A DNA stretch of 35,442 nucleotides from Peptococcaceae bacterium 1109. GTDB taxonomy: Bacteria; Bacillota; Limnochordia; Darwinibacteriales; Darwinibacteriaceae. Every line of letters begins with the position of its first letter. The first letter of the stretch is position 1. Below are positions 7,724-17,546 of this stretch, piece after piece. Under the pieces are notes generated by a model. It was not told the origin of the DNA, ran no database searches, and worked only from the letters and a program-made list of their open reading frames with translations. Both the position numbers and the translations under genes were made by a program. The stretch is from the NCBI GenBank assembly GCA_001028815.1, contig LDJB01000003.1, positions 75,408-110,849 on the forward strand, read 5' to 3'.

Positions 7724-8703
7724 GCTACCCGATTAGTGTTCCAAAACCAATGAACCGCATTTCGCAGAAAATCATGCGTCGGCCGGAAACAGTGACGTTC
7801 CTCGCGTTTGTCGCGCTGTGCCTCTTCATGTCATTCTTCTCTAACCGGTTTTTGACCGTCAGCAACTTGACAAACGTGGCCCGCCAGATTTCCATCAACG
7901 GCGTGATGGCCGTAGGCATGACCTTTGTGATCCTCACCGGGGGAATCGATCTGTCCGTTGGTTCAGTTATGGCCTTGACTGGCACTATCATGGCAGGGGC
8001 CATGGTTAACCAAGGCTGGCCATCCTTTGTGGCAGTTTTGGCCGGATTGGCCTTAGGAATTGTGCTGGGCCTCATTAACGGGTCCTTGGTTGCCTACGCC
8101 AAGCTGCCTGCCATCATTGTCACGCTGGCCATGATGGAAGCAGCCCGGGGGCTTGCCCTGCTCTACACCGGTGGATATCCTTTAGCAGGCTTGCCTTCGT
8201 CTTTCTCCACCCTTGGGCGTGGGTTCCTCTTTGACATCCAGCTCATCCCCATCCCTGCGGTGGTCATGCTCATCACGTATTTGGCAGCCTACATTCTCCT
8301 CAACCATATCCCCTTCGGCCGTTACTTCTTTGCCGTGGGCGACAATGAGGAAGCAGCGCACCTCTCTGGTGTAAACACCCGCAAGGTTAAGATCCTGGCC
8401 CATGTGATCAGCGGGTTCACTGCTGCCTTGGCAGGCCTGATTATCACATCTCGCTTGATGTCCGGCCAGCCAAATGCAGGGGAAGGCTTTGAACTGGATG
8501 CCATTGCTGCAGTGGTCCTTGGCGGCACCGATATCGCGGGCGGCCGCGGAAGCATTCTGGGAACCCTCATTGGCTCCCTTACCATGGGCGTCCTCAGCAA
8601 CGGCCTCAACCTCATGGGAGTCTCTCCCTACGTGCAGCGGGTCATTAAGGGCCTGATCATCGTAGGCGCTATCTTCATCAGCTCCCGGAGGCGCAATCGC
8701 TAA
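7720..8703 (+). CDS. Sugar ABC transporter permease (RbsC type)
   Basis: Membrane-spanning channel subunit of the importer, 327 residues. Several hydrophobic helices are evident (for example VTFLAFVALCLFMSFF and FVAVLAGLALGIVLGLI), with the family hallmarks GMTFVILTGGIDLSVGSVMA, FAVGDNEEAAHLSGVNTRKVK (as in EAA-loop regions of this class) and AIAAVVLGGTDIAGGRGS. It starts at GTG 7720 overlapping the ATPase stop, with GGAGG upstream. It is the last gene of the operon and is followed 16 bases later by a strong terminator hairpin. Confidence 0.96.
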   Translation: MSYPISVPKPMNRISQKIMRRPETVTFLAFVALCLFMSFFSNRFLTVSNLTNVARQISINGVMAVGMTFVILTGGIDLSVGSVMALTGTIMAGAMVNQGWPSFVAVLAGLALGIVLGLINGSLVAYAKLPAIIVTLAMMEAARGLALLYTGGYPLAGLPSSFSTLGRGFLFDIQLIPIPAVVMLITYLAAYILLNHIPFGRYFFAVGDNEEAAHLSGVNTRKVKILAHVISGFTAALAGLIITSRLMSGQPNAGEGFELDAIAAVVLGGTDIAGGRGSILGTLIGSLTMGVLSNGLNLMGVSPYVQRVIKGLIIVGAIFISSRRRNR

Positions 8704-8719
8704 AGCGCACGTAAACAAA

Positions 8720-8761
8720 GGCTGTTGGAGTGCTGCATAAGCTCTGCCAACAGCCTTTTTT
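8720..8761 (+). terminator. Terminator of the dehydrogenase/ABC operon
   Basis: A 9-bp perfect stem, GGCTGTTGG (8720-8728) with CCAACAGCC (8747-8755), is followed by six T residues. Read on the minus strand, the hairpin is followed by TTTGTTT, so it may also end the converging glycogen operon transcript, whose last gene stops at 8785. Confidence 0.88.
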
Positions 8762-8784
8762 CTTATCCCTACGGCCCGTTCCGC

Positions 8785-11016
8785 TTACTTCCTCACTTTG
8801 ATCTCAACTGTCTCACTCTCAAACCGCGGCGTTCTGCCCCTCAGGGTAATGACCCCTTCTTCCTCAGCTGCCCTCACCCACGTGGCAATAGCCCCGCCAA
8901 TTAAGGCCGTCTGCCTAGGCCCGATGATGGCCCCCGGCCCTTCCAGCTCGAACTCGATGGCATCGGTAAGGTATGGCAGGGGGTTCCCTGCTTGATCAAC
9001 TACCATGAACACCACCCGCGTGGCATCCATGCCATCTGCCTTGAGTTCTAGATCGTCGGGGATAGTGACCAGCTTGGTGGCTACCGGAGCCGCAGCATAC
9101 TTCTTGCTGATTACCTCTTCCCCATCCACGATCCCAATAAACTCCCCATCAAACCACTCCAGGCCCCACTCCCCGATTTCCATCTGATCAATCACTACCG
9201 GCGGGTAAGGCACCCCAGGATAACGGGCCTTGGCCGGGTAGAACTCACCCACATCCCGTCCTTGGAGCTTAATCCGCACTTTATCACAGTTGGTGAAGAT
9301 TACCAGAGGCAAGACTCCCCCGATGCTGCGGTCGCCACGGCTCCAGCGGGTTGCAGGCTCTAGCACGGGCCGTACATGTGGATCCACTTGGCTGCCGTAG
9401 AAGTGGGCCGCGTACTTGGGGATGCGGAACATATCCATCACCCCGTGGTAGCAGATGCGGTCCCCTGAACCAAAGTCGTAGTGGGTGTTGTAGTCAAAGG
9501 CGCACCACCCAAAGGCACCGGCGATGTGGGGATCAAGGCCCGCCTGGTTGTGTACCCTAAGATGCCTTAAGGCATGCTCAACAACGCGCTCTTCTTGGTC
9601 AAAGCGCTTCGTGGGGAACATGTGCCCGTTAAACTCCGTCACCATGTAGGGCACATAGCCTGCGGTCTTAGTCACTTGCTTCGGATCCCTTAAGACCAGC
9701 TCCCCACCGCTGTGGATGAAGTCGTTCATGGTGTAGACGTCTTCCAGGAAATCGCTGCCTTCGATATACCGCACCCCTGCAGTCTGGCGGGTGGGGTCAA
9801 GCTCACGGGCGATGCGGTTCGTTTCTTTATAGAATTCATGGCAGTCTTGGGACTCATTGATGCGCACGCCCCATAGGAAAATGGACGGGTGGTTCCAGTC
9901 CCGCTTGATCATCTCCCGGACGTTTTCGCACGCTACTGCCTGCCAGTCTTTATCTCCAATATGCTGCCAGCCAGGGATCTCTTCAAAGACCAACAGGCCA
10001 ATCTCATCGCACCGGTCAAGGAAATGGGGCGACTGGGGATAGTGGCTGGTCCGCACCGCATTCAGGGAAAGCTCGTACTTTAAGATATCTGCATCCTTGC
10101 GCTGCACTCGGGGAGGCATCGCGTAGCCCACATAGGGGAAGGCCTGGTGGCGGTTGAGGCCCCGGAGCATTACCTTCCTTCCGTTAAGGTAGAACCCATC
10201 TGGCTTAACGACCGCTTCCCGGAATCCGATGCGGGTGAAGCAGCTATCCTTCACCCCCTGGGTATCAGCGATAGACACTTCCACATCATAGAGGTTAGGA
10301 TCGTCAATATCCCACAGCTTGATGCCTGCAAGCTCCGACAGCACAATATCTACAGTGCTCTTCCCCGGCTCTGCCACAGCAATGTGGCTTCCTTCTGCAA
10401 TGAGCTTGCCCTCGTGCAGCAGCTTAACGCCCACCGTAAGGGACTGCTCCTCTGAGGTAGTGTTGGTCAAGAACACAGTGGTTTCCAGTGCCTTCTTCTC
10501 CCCGAGCACAGCTTTCGGTTTGGCGAAGACATTCTCGATATACACCGGGTCCACAATCCGCAGGTATGTATCGCGGTACATCCCCCCGTAGCAGAGGTAG
10601 TCGATGACATAGCCAAAGGGCGGGATGTCCGGCCGCTCCGTGGAATCCACTTTTACCACTAAAGTGTTTTCCCCAGGGGCTAGCCCTGCTGTAAGGTCCA
10701 CCTCAAAGGGAGTATAACCCCCTTTGTGGCTCCCTACGAGCTTGCCGTTGAGGTACACCTCCGCATAAGCCATCACCCCGTCAAAGTCAGCTAAGACACG
10801 TTTCCCTGCCCAGCTGGCCTTGTAGGTAAAGCTTCTGCGGTAACAGGACACAAACTGGTAGTCCCGCTCATCGAAGTAGTTGTATGGGATTTCCTTGTTC
10901 ATATGGGGAAGGTTGACCCGCACAAAACCTTCCGCCCCTACCCCAGGCTGGATGAACTCATCCCGCCACAGAGGCGCAAACTCCCAGCCTTGGTTGAGCA
11001 ATATCTGCTCCCTCAC
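8785..11016 (-). CDS. GH2-family glycosidase (beta-galactosidase/beta-glucuronidase type)
   Basis: Cytoplasmic retaining exo-glycosidase of 743 residues. Layout: jelly-roll sugar-binding domain (1 to about 180), immunoglobulin-like domain (about 185-275), TIM barrel (about 280-580), then C-terminal beta domains. The likely acid/base is Glu388 in GVRINESQD and the nucleophile Glu461 in TEFNGH. GLNRHQ (286-291) and RTSHYPQ (322-328) are family signatures. No signal peptide, so it acts on imported oligosaccharides. It begins at GTG 11016 with AAGGAGG upstream and overlaps the glgA stop by four bases (GTGA), making it the last gene of the glycogen operon, an unusual position for a GH2 enzyme. The exact sugar cannot be assigned; a plain beta-galactosidase is only one possibility. 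Confidence 0.92.
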   Translation of the reverse strand: MREQILLNQGWEFAPLWRDEFIQPGVGAEGFVRVNLPHMNKEIPYNYFDERDYQFVSCYRRSFTYKASWAGKRVLADFDGVMAYAEVYLNGKLVGSHKGGYTPFEVDLTAGLAPGENTLVVKVDSTERPDIPPFGYVIDYLCYGGMYRDTYLRIVDPVYIENVFAKPKAVLGEKKALETTVFLTNTTSEEQSLTVGVKLLHEGKLIAEGSHIAVAEPGKSTVDIVLSELAGIKLWDIDDPNLYDVEVSIADTQGVKDSCFTRIGFREAVVKPDGFYLNGRKVMLRGLNRHQAFPYVGYAMPPRVQRKDADILKYELSLNAVRTSHYPQSPHFLDRCDEIGLLVFEEIPGWQHIGDKDWQAVACENVREMIKRDWNHPSIFLWGVRINESQDCHEFYKETNRIARELDPTRQTAGVRYIEGSDFLEDVYTMNDFIHSGGELVLRDPKQVTKTAGYVPYMVTEFNGHMFPTKRFDQEERVVEHALRHLRVHNQAGLDPHIAGAFGWCAFDYNTHYDFGSGDRICYHGVMDMFRIPKYAAHFYGSQVDPHVRPVLEPATRWSRGDRSIGGVLPLVIFTNCDKVRIKLQGRDVGEFYPAKARYPGVPYPPVVIDQMEIGEWGLEWFDGEFIGIVDGEEVISKKYAAAPVATKLVTIPDDLELKADGMDATRVVFMVVDQAGNPLPYLTDAIEFELEGPGAIIGPRQTALIGGAIATWVRAAEEEGVITLRGRTPRFESETVEIKVRK

Positions 11017-12461
11017 GTCCTGACCTCCTTGGCAAGTACTTGCTCATAGAGCCTAATGTACTCCTCAGCTGATTTATCCCAGCTGAAGTCGGCCTTCATG
11101 GCCCGCTTGACCAGCATGTCCCACACCCCATCAGCCCGGTCGTGGTAAAAACTCACCGCCCGCTCAATGGTGTAGAGCATATCGTGGGCATTGTAGTTTG
11201 CAAAGCTGAAACCATTCCCTTCTCCAGTGGCTTCGTTGTAGGCCACAACTGTATCTTTGAGGCCCCCTGTCTCCCTCACAATGGGGAGAGCGCCGTAGCG
11301 CAGGGCAATCAGCTGGCTTAACCCGCACGGTTCGAAGAGGGAGGGCATGAGAAACAGGTCTGCCGCCGCGTAGACCTGGTGGGCCAGCTCGTTGTTGAAC
11401 ATGATGTTTGCGCTCACCTGCTCAGGATACCTTTCCCCGTAGCGGCGGAAGAAATTCTCATACTGGGCTTCCCCCGTGCCCAAGACCACAAACTGCACCC
11501 CTGTGCGGAGGATTTCCTCCATCACCCGGGCTACAAGGTCCAACCCTTTCTGGGACGCCAGGCGGGTAACCATAGCCAGCAAGGGAACGCTCCCATCCTC
11601 CGGGAGGCCTAGGCGCTCTTGGAGATGCTGTTTATTCCGCATCTTCCGCTTGATGGAGCGGAACGTATAGTTCTCCTTGAGATATGGGTCTGTGTGAGGG
11701 TCCCACTCTTCGTAATCCAGGCCGTTTAAGATCCCGCTCAGCTGGCCTTGGCGCCGGCGGAGCACCCCTTCTAGGTTTGCCCCGTAGAAAGGATCCTGGA
11801 TTTCCTGGGCATAGGTGGGGCTGACGGTGGTGATCCAGTCGGAGTAGTTCAGCCCGCCCTTCATAAAGCTTACCTGGTCGTGGAACTCGATCCCATCGGG
11901 GTGGAAGTGCTCCCACCCTATATCCAGCACGTCTCCAAGCATGCTCTTGGAGAAGACCCCTTGGTACTGGAGGTTGTGGATGGTGAAGACGGTTTTGATC
12001 CAATCGTAAAAGGGCTGATTGCGGTACTGCTTCAGCATGACAGGGATCATGCCTGTGTGCCAATCGTGGCAGTGGATAATATCCGGTTTCAGCCCCACTG
12101 CAGGCAGGCACTCAAGCACTGCCCGGCAGAAGAACGCGTAGCGCTCCCCATCATCGAAGAAGCCGTAGGTGCCTGGGCGTTTGAAGTAGCCTTCGTTATC
12201 TACGAAGTAGAAATCTACCCCTTGGTGCTCCAGCTTCAAAATGCCGCAGTATTGGTTTCGCCAGCCAAGGTGGACCGAGAAGCGGTAAACCAGCTCCATC
12301 TGCTGTTTGTACATTTCGGGAACATCGCTGTAGAGGGGCAGGAACACAGCGGTCTCCACGCCCTGCTTCACCAAGTACTTGGGCAGTGCTCCAATGACGT
12401 CCGCGAGCCCGCCCGTTTTGGCAAAGGGCACCCCCTCTGCAGCTGCAAATAGCACTTTCAA
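11013..12461 (-). CDS. glgA: Glycogen synthase (ADP-glucose)
   Basis: GT5 glycosyltransferase that extends alpha-1,4-glucan from ADP-glucose. The 482-residue product starts MKVLFAAAEGVPFAKTGGLA, with the ADP-glucose-binding KTGGL at Lys15, and carries IIHCHDWHTG and, near the C-terminus, FEPCGLSQLIALRYGALPIV with the conserved catalytic-loop glutamate. The start is a TTG at 12461, 8 bases after AGGAGG and in line with the usual GlgA N-terminus. A GTG at 12470 overlaps the ribosome-binding site and is rejected. It lies 12 bases after glgD and overlaps the GH2 gene. Confidence 0.97.
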   Translation of the reverse strand: MKVLFAAAEGVPFAKTGGLADVIGALPKYLVKQGVETAVFLPLYSDVPEMYKQQMELVYRFSVHLGWRNQYCGILKLEHQGVDFYFVDNEGYFKRPGTYGFFDDGERYAFFCRAVLECLPAVGLKPDIIHCHDWHTGMIPVMLKQYRNQPFYDWIKTVFTIHNLQYQGVFSKSMLGDVLDIGWEHFHPDGIEFHDQVSFMKGGLNYSDWITTVSPTYAQEIQDPFYGANLEGVLRRRQGQLSGILNGLDYEEWDPHTDPYLKENYTFRSIKRKMRNKQHLQERLGLPEDGSVPLLAMVTRLASQKGLDLVARVMEEILRTGVQFVVLGTGEAQYENFFRRYGERYPEQVSANIMFNNELAHQVYAAADLFLMPSLFEPCGLSQLIALRYGALPIVRETGGLKDTVVAYNEATGEGNGFSFANYNAHDMLYTIERAVSFYHDRADGVWDMLVKRAMKADFSWDKSAEEYIRLYEQVLAKEVRT

Positions 12462-12473
12462 TCTGTCCACCTC

Positions 12474-13592
12474 CTACAGCCTGGCCCGCTTGTGGATGAC
12501 GATGGGGTAGTTGCTGTCCCCGATGAGGTGCTTGCCCTCAGACACCTGCACATCCTTGTCTAAGATTGCGTTTTGGAGGAGCACACCGGGCCCGATCTGG
12601 GACTTCTGCATCACGATGGAGTCCCGCACAACCGCGCCCTTCTGCACATGCACTCCCCGGAAGAGGATACTGTTTTCCACTGTGCCTTCGATAATACAGC
12701 CGTTCGCGATGATGGAGTTGCGCACTTGCGATCCTTCCAGGTAGCGTACGGGGGCTTCATGCTTCACTTTGGTATGAATAAGGCCCGATTTAAAGAACAG
12801 CTCTTGCCAGACTGCTGGGTTCAATAGTTCCATGCTGTGCTTGAAGTAGTTCTGCAAGGAGTTTATTTCCCCCACGTATCCCCGGTATGAGTACCCGTAA
12901 ACCCGCAGCTCATCTAGCTTGGGAATGATCCCGTCCCTGAGGAAGTCTTCCTTGCCCCTGGAGGCACAGTAATCGATGATGTCGATGAGCAGCTCTTTGG
13001 ACACGATGTACATGTTCAGGGATGCCTTATCCCCTTTAGGTGTCCGGGGATTGACGGCCATATCCACCACCCGGCTGTCCTCATCGGTGACTACGTTGGT
13101 GTAAGGCGGGGATTTGGCAAGGCCTGCCGTCTCGCTGTACACCACGGTAATATCTGCCTCTTTTGCAAGGTGGTAGTCTAAGACGTCCCGGTAGTTCATG
13201 TTGCAGATCATGTTGCTCCCAGAAATGAGCACATAATCCTGCCTGCTCTTGTAGATGTAGTCCAGGTTGTGGGAGAAGTTAGGGATATCCCCCACCACTC
13301 CGTGCCCCGCTGGGCCGTGGTGGCTTGCTGGTGGAAGCAAGAACAGCCCGTCCCGGCGCCTGTCAAGGTCCCACTCTTTCCCGTTTTTCAAGTGATCCAA
13401 GAGCGCGCCGTACTTATCCGATAAGAGAATACCCACATTGCGGATGCCCGCGTTCACCATATTGGAAAGCGTAAAGTCGATCAAGCGATAACGCCCGCCA
13501 AAGGGAACCGCCGCCAAGGACCGGTGCCGCGTGAGTTCCCGAATCCGTTCGTCCGGCTCATGCAAATTGATGATACCTGCTAAACTGGCCAC
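12474..13592 (-). CDS. glgD: GlgD, regulatory subunit of ADP-glucose pyrophosphorylase
   Basis: Non-catalytic partner of GlgC in Firmicutes. The 372-residue protein keeps the nucleotidyltransferase plus left-handed-helix architecture but lacks catalytic motifs. The GGxGxRL loop of GlgC is replaced by AGIINLHEPDERIREL, and GlgC's [10 protein letters not shown] corresponds here to SGSNMICNMNY, losing the metal-binding Asp. The C-terminal hexapeptide repeats (GSQVRNSIIANGCIIEGTV onward) form the beta-helix. It starts at GTG 13592 with AAGGGGGG upstream and follows glgC by 12 bases. In other Firmicutes the GlgC/GlgD heterotetramer is more active than GlgC alone. Confidence 0.95.
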   Translation of the reverse strand: MASLAGIINLHEPDERIRELTRHRSLAAVPFGGRYRLIDFTLSNMVNAGIRNVGILLSDKYGALLDHLKNGKEWDLDRRRDGLFLLPPASHHGPAGHGVVGDIPNFSHNLDYIYKSRQDYVLISGSNMICNMNYRDVLDYHLAKEADITVVYSETAGLAKSPPYTNVVTDEDSRVVDMAVNPRTPKGDKASLNMYIVSKELLIDIIDYCASRGKEDFLRDGIIPKLDELRVYGYSYRGYVGEINSLQNYFKHSMELLNPAVWQELFFKSGLIHTKVKHEAPVRYLEGSQVRNSIIANGCIIEGTVENSILFRGVHVQKGAVVRDSIVMQKSQIGPGVLLQNAILDKDVQVSEGKHLIGDSNYPIVIHKRARL

Positions 13593-13604
13593 GGCTTACC
13601 CCCC

Positions 13605-14843
13605 TTATGAAATCCGTTCTTCTGGAAACTCCTGCCACCTAGTGACACTTACCACAGCGCCCCTAGCCAGGCGCAGGTTGGCAGGGACTACAATGTTCCC
13701 CTCTACCACAGTGATTCCTGACTCAGTCCGGTCGATCATCATCCAGCCTTCCCCGTCCCTGCAGCCCACATGGGCACCGGCCTTGATCACCGTGTTTTCC
13801 CCGATGATGGCCTTCTCCACCACTGCATTTTCTTCAATGCGGGCGCCAGGCATCACAACCGAGTCCACTACCCGGGCCCCTGGTGCCACATGGGCTCCGA
13901 GGAAGAGCACAGAGTGTTCCACTTCTCCAAACACCGCGCAGCCTTCTGTGACGATGGAGCGGTGCACGTGCGCGGTAGGGCTGATGTACTGCGGCGGGTA
14001 ACTGGGGTTTAAGGCAAAGATCTTCCAGTCCGGATCGTTTAGCTTCAGCGGCGGGTCTTCCTCCAAGAGGTCCATATTGGCCTCCCAGAGGCTGTCAATG
14101 GTGCCCACATCCTTCCAGTAACCGGTGAAGGGGTAGGCGTACATCTTCTCCCCCTGCGCCAGCATGGCAGGAATAACGTTCTTGCCAAAGTCGTGGCTGG
14201 AATCTGGATCCTTTTCATCTGCTTCCAGGTAGCACTTGAGCTTAGCCCAACTGAAAACGTACACTCCCATGGAAGCGAGGTTGTTCTTCGCGTGCTTGGG
14301 CTTTTCCTGGAACTCTGTGATGCGGTTTTCTTCGTCAGTATTCATGATCCCGAAGCGGTGCGTTTCTTCCCAGGGCACCTCAATCACCGCGATTGTCACC
14401 GCGGCCCCCTTCTCTTTGTGAAACCGCAGCATCTGGCTGTAGTCCATCTTGTAGATGTGATCACCGGAGAGGACCAGGACGTACTCTGGATCGTACTGCG
14501 AGATGAAGTCGAAGTTCTGGTAGATGGCGTTGGCTGTCCCTTTATACCAGTCGCCCCCATCTTGGCGGACATAGGGCGGCAGGACAGATACGCCGCCGTG
14601 GTGGCGGTCCAAGTCCCAGGGATTGCCGATCCCGATATACGAGTTGAGCGTCATTGGCTGATACTGCGTGAGTACCCCAACGGTGTCGATGCCCGAATTG
14701 GAGCAGTTGCTGAGCGTGAAGTCGATAATGCGGTACTTACCCCCGAAGGGTACTGCGGGCTTCGCCAGTTTCTTGGTGAGTATCCCTAGCCGGCTGCCTT
14801 GCCCACCAGCAAGGAGCATGGCAATGCATTCTTTCTTAGGCAC
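13605..14843 (-). CDS. glgC: Glucose-1-phosphate adenylyltransferase, catalytic subunit
   Basis: Makes ADP-glucose from glucose 1-phosphate and ATP, the committed step of glycogen synthesis. Visible: [20 protein letters not shown] nucleotide-binding loop, [44 protein letters not shown] with the metal-binding Asp, and C-terminal hexapeptide repeats. The start chosen is GTG 14843 ([14 protein letters not shown]), 7 bases after an AAAGGGGG site; a longer frame to 14876 would put that site within the gene. The product is 412 residues, slightly longer than B. subtilis GlgC. It lies 55 bases after glgB. Confidence 0.96.
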   Translation of the reverse strand: MPKKECIAMLLAGGQGSRLGILTKKLAKPAVPFGGKYRIIDFTLSNCSNSGIDTVGVLTQYQPMTLNSYIGIGNPWDLDRHHGGVSVLPPYVRQDGGDWYKGTANAIYQNFDFISQYDPEYVLVLSGDHIYKMDYSQMLRFHKEKGAAVTIAVIEVPWEETHRFGIMNTDEENRITEFQEKPKHAKNNLASMGVYVFSWAKLKCYLEADEKDPDSSHDFGKNVIPAMLAQGEKMYAYPFTGYWKDVGTIDSLWEANMDLLEEDPPLKLNDPDWKIFALNPSYPPQYISPTAHVHRSIVTEGCAVFGEVEHSVLFLGAHVAPGARVVDSVVMPGARIEENAVVEKAIIGENTVIKAGAHVGCRDGEGWMMIDRTESGITVVEGNIVVPANLRLARGAVVSVTRWQEFPEERIS

Positions 14844-14898
14844 ACTCTCCCCCCCTTTGTCCAAATTGCCCGACACTTTCCTACATGGAAGTATTCTC

Positions 14899-16827
14899 CT
14901 ACTTGCTGCTCGGTTCCTGCCGAACCCCCTTCTCCAGGCGGAAGAACACCGCCGCCAAGGGGGGCAGGGTAACCGCGATGCTCTGCCCTTCTTGGTGCCA
15001 GGGGATATCCTCCGCGCCGATGAGCCCGGGGTTTGTTACACCGGAGCCGCCCCACTCTTCCCGGTCACTGTTAAACACCTCTCGGTACGTGCCTAAGGCG
15101 GGCACCCCAATGCGGTAGCCGTGGCGCACCACTGGGGTGAAGTTGACCACCACCACCAAAAGGTCGTCCGTGCTCTTCCCAAGGCGCGCAAAGGCGATGA
15201 CGCTCTGCTCGTTATCGTTGGGATCGATCCACTCAAAGCCTTCCCAGCTGTGATCCTGCTCCCAGAGTGCGGGGCTGTTGCGGTAGAACCAGTTAAGCGC
15301 CTTGGTGTATTCCCACAGGCTCTTGTGCATGGGATAGTCCAGTAGATGCCAGTCCAAGCCCTTTTTGTAATCCCACTCGATGAACTGGCCAAACTCCGCC
15401 CCCATAAAGAGGAGTTTCTTCCCTGGGTGGGCCATCATGTACCCTAGGAAAGCCCTGGTGTTGGCAAACTTCTGCCAATAATCCCCGGGCATTTTATCTA
15501 GAAGAGACTTCTTCCCGTGGACCACCTCATCATGGGAGATAGGCAAGACAAAGTTTTCGCTGAACGCGTACATAAAGGAGAAGGTAACGAGGTTATGGTG
15601 GTGCTTGCGGTAGATGGGGTCTAGCTCCATGTACTCGAGCATGTCATTCATCCAGCCCATGTTCCACTTGTAGTTAAACCCTAGGCCGCCAAGGTACGGG
15701 GGCATAGTGACCATGGGCCAGTCGGTGCTTTCTTCCGCGATCATCAGCGTACCAGGGAAACGGGTTAAGGCCTGTTCGTTTAGCTTCCTGAGGAATGATA
15801 TAGCCTCTAGGTTCTCCCGGCCCCCGTAGGCGTTTGGGTTCCATTCCCCTGGGCGGCGGTCGTAGTCCAGGTAGAGCATGGATGCCACCGCATCGACCCT
15901 GAGCCCGTCGATGTGGTACACATCCAGCCAGAAGAGGGCGTTGGAGATCAGGAAGCTCTGGACTTCAGTTTTCCCCAGATCGAAGTTGCTCGTCCCCCAG
16001 CCCCGGTTATCTGCCCGGCGGGGGTCCGCATACTCGTAGCAGGGCGTCCCGTCAAACATTCGCAGCCCATGATCATCCCGGCAAAAGTGCCCAGGCACCC
16101 AGTCCAAGATCACCCCAATACCCCGCTGGTGGCAGCGATCCACAAAGGCCATGAACTCTTGGGGCGTCCCATAGCGGCTGGTAGCCGCGTAGTAGCCTGT
16201 TACCTGGTACCCCCATGACCCATCAAAGGGGTGCTCCATCACTGGCAAGAGCTCAATGTGGGTATAGCCCAGCTCCGCGACATAATCGATGAGCTCTTCC
16301 GTAAGCTCAGCATAGGTGTAGTACTGCTCAAAGCCCCGGCTTTTCCAGGAACCAAGGTGCACTTCGTAGATGAGGATGGGTTTCTCAAAGGGATTGGTGG
16401 TACGCTTCCTTTCCTGCCACTCATGGTCATTCCAGCGGTACTCCCTCAGGTTGGCCACTTTGGAAGCGGTCTGGGGCTTCACCTCCGCCCAAAAGGCGTA
16501 TGGGTCAGCCTTTAAGAGGAGATCGCCCCGGCCGGTCCTGATCTCATACTTGTAGATGGCCCCTTCTGTGAGGCCGGGAATGAACAGGGCCCAAATGCCC
16601 GACTTAGGCTGCCTCACCATGGGGTGGGCGTCCCCGTTCCAACTGTTGAAATCCCCCACCACCGAAACCCGCTCCGCGTGGGGCGCCCACACTGCAAATC
16701 TTACCCCCGCCTCCCCGTTTTCCTCCACAAGGTGCGCGCCTAGCATGGCATAGCTTTGGTAGTGGGTCCCTTGGTGGAACAGGTAGCGGTCATACTCGCT
16801 GTAAGGGCATGCGATCCAGTTCGGCAT
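14899..16827 (-). CDS. glgB: 1,4-alpha-glucan branching enzyme
   Basis: GH13 subfamily 9 enzyme that introduces alpha-1,6 branches into glycogen. Layout in 642 residues: CBM48-type beta-sandwich (about 35-125, [20 protein letters not shown]), GH13 barrel (about 150-530) and a C-terminal all-beta domain. Catalytic residues visible: nucleophile Asp312 in [12 protein letters not shown], acid/base Glu365 in MIAEEST, transition-state Asp433 in [23 protein letters not shown] is also conserved. It starts at ATG 16827 with AAGGAGG upstream and sits 11 bases after the pullulanase reading frame. The short N-terminus, with no extra CBM48 (N1) domain, is the Bacillus-like type. Confidence 0.97.
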   Translation of the reverse strand: MPNWIACPYSEYDRYLFHQGTHYQSYAMLGAHLVEENGEAGVRFAVWAPHAERVSVVGDFNSWNGDAHPMVRQPKSGIWALFIPGLTEGAIYKYEIRTGRGDLLLKADPYAFWAEVKPQTASKVANLREYRWNDHEWQERKRTTNPFEKPILIYEVHLGSWKSRGFEQYYTYAELTEELIDYVAELGYTHIELLPVMEHPFDGSWGYQVTGYYAATSRYGTPQEFMAFVDRCHQRGIGVILDWVPGHFCRDDHGLRMFDGTPCYEYADPRRADNRGWGTSNFDLGKTEVQSFLISNALFWLDVYHIDGLRVDAVASMLYLDYDRRPGEWNPNAYGGRENLEAISFLRKLNEQALTRFPGTLMIAEESTDWPMVTMPPYLGGLGFNYKWNMGWMNDMLEYMELDPIYRKHHHNLVTFSFMYAFSENFVLPISHDEVVHGKKSLLDKMPGDYWQKFANTRAFLGYMMAHPGKKLLFMGAEFGQFIEWDYKKGLDWHLLDYPMHKSLWEYTKALNWFYRNSPALWEQDHSWEGFEWIDPNDNEQSVIAFARLGKSTDDLLVVVVNFTPVVRHGYRIGVPALGTYREVFNSDREEWGGSGVTNPGLIGAEDIPWHQEGQSIAVTLPPLAAVFFRLEKGVRQEPSSK

Positions 16828-16838
16828 AGGGTCCCTCC

Positions 16839-17546
16839 TTAGACATCTGAAATGCTGTTTAGGTCAACCAAAATGCGGCAGCTCCTTCCTGCCACCACCA
16901 CAATTTGCTCTAAGACTTCCCCAAAGGGTTCAAGGGCAGCCCGGGAATCATCTACCACCGTTCCCCACCGCCCTGGGCAAAGCCTCACTGGGACGGGTTT
17001 GGGGTTGGCGTTTAGGATAACAACGATTAGGCCCCAAGGGTCTCCCCCTGCATGGGGGCCCAAGAAATACCCAACCATATTCGGGACAGGCATGGGCAAG
17101 AAGGTAAGCTTGGCTTGAATCTCTGATGCGGACTGGAGGCGAAAGGCAGGGTGAGCCCGTCTCAGGGAAATGAGGCCCTGGGTGTAGTCAAAGATCTCCC
17201 GGTAGCGCACCTTCCTGGGCCAGTCCATGCGGTTGATTCTGTCTGGCGACTGGTAGCTGTTATCTTCGCCGTACTTGGTGCGGGCGAAGTCTTGCCCTCC
17301 GTGGAGAAAAGGGATCCCTTGGCTGGTGAGGACGATGGCGTTGGCAAGCTTCTGCATCTTGATCCGTTCTCCCTCGGGAGCCTCCGGGCAGCTTGCCGCA
17401 AGTTTATCCCACAAGGTGAGGTTGTCGTGGGCTTCTGCGTAGTTAACGCATTGGCTGGGTTCCAATGCCCACGGCCCCCTGCCGTGGTTCGCTTGGCCAT
17501 AGTCTATTTGGGGGTGGTATATCGCGCCCACGATCCCAAACTTCAC
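16839..17546 (-). CDS. pulA: Type I pullulanase, C-terminal fragment (after frameshift)
   Basis: This frame holds the end of the GH13 barrel and the C-terminal beta domain of the pullulanase whose first 717 residues are encoded at 17543-19696. It opens KFGIVGAIYHPQIDYGQ, the continuation expected after the CDDFRDAVKGHVF segment, and includes NYAEAHDNLTLWDKL with the third catalytic aspartate at residue 41. The only start is a GTG overlapping the upstream stop (GTGA at 17543-17546). Coupled reinitiation is possible, but a half-barrel without the other two catalytic residues would not be an enzyme. The break lies in a G-rich tract, so one base is probably missing, in the genome or in the assembly. 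Confidence 0.85.
   Translation of the reverse strand: MKFGIVGAIYHPQIDYGQANHGRGPWALEPSQCVNYAEAHDNLTLWDKLAASCPEAPEGERIKMQKLANAIVLTSQGIPFLHGGQDFARTKYGEDNSYQSPDRINRMDWPRKVRYREIFDYTQGLISLRRAHPAFRLQSASEIQAKLTFLPMPVPNMVGYFLGPHAGGDPWGLIVVILNANPKPVPVRLCPGRWGTVVDDSRAALEPFGEVLEQIVVVAGRSCRILVDLNSISDV

Noticed and set aside
8182-8718. 178-codon minus-strand frame over the permease gene
   Set aside because: Antisense to a clear RbsC-type gene and spanning the operon terminator; no supporting signal.
11632-12111. 159-codon frame inside glgA
   Set aside because: Arginine/proline-rich shadow in an alternative frame of glgA.
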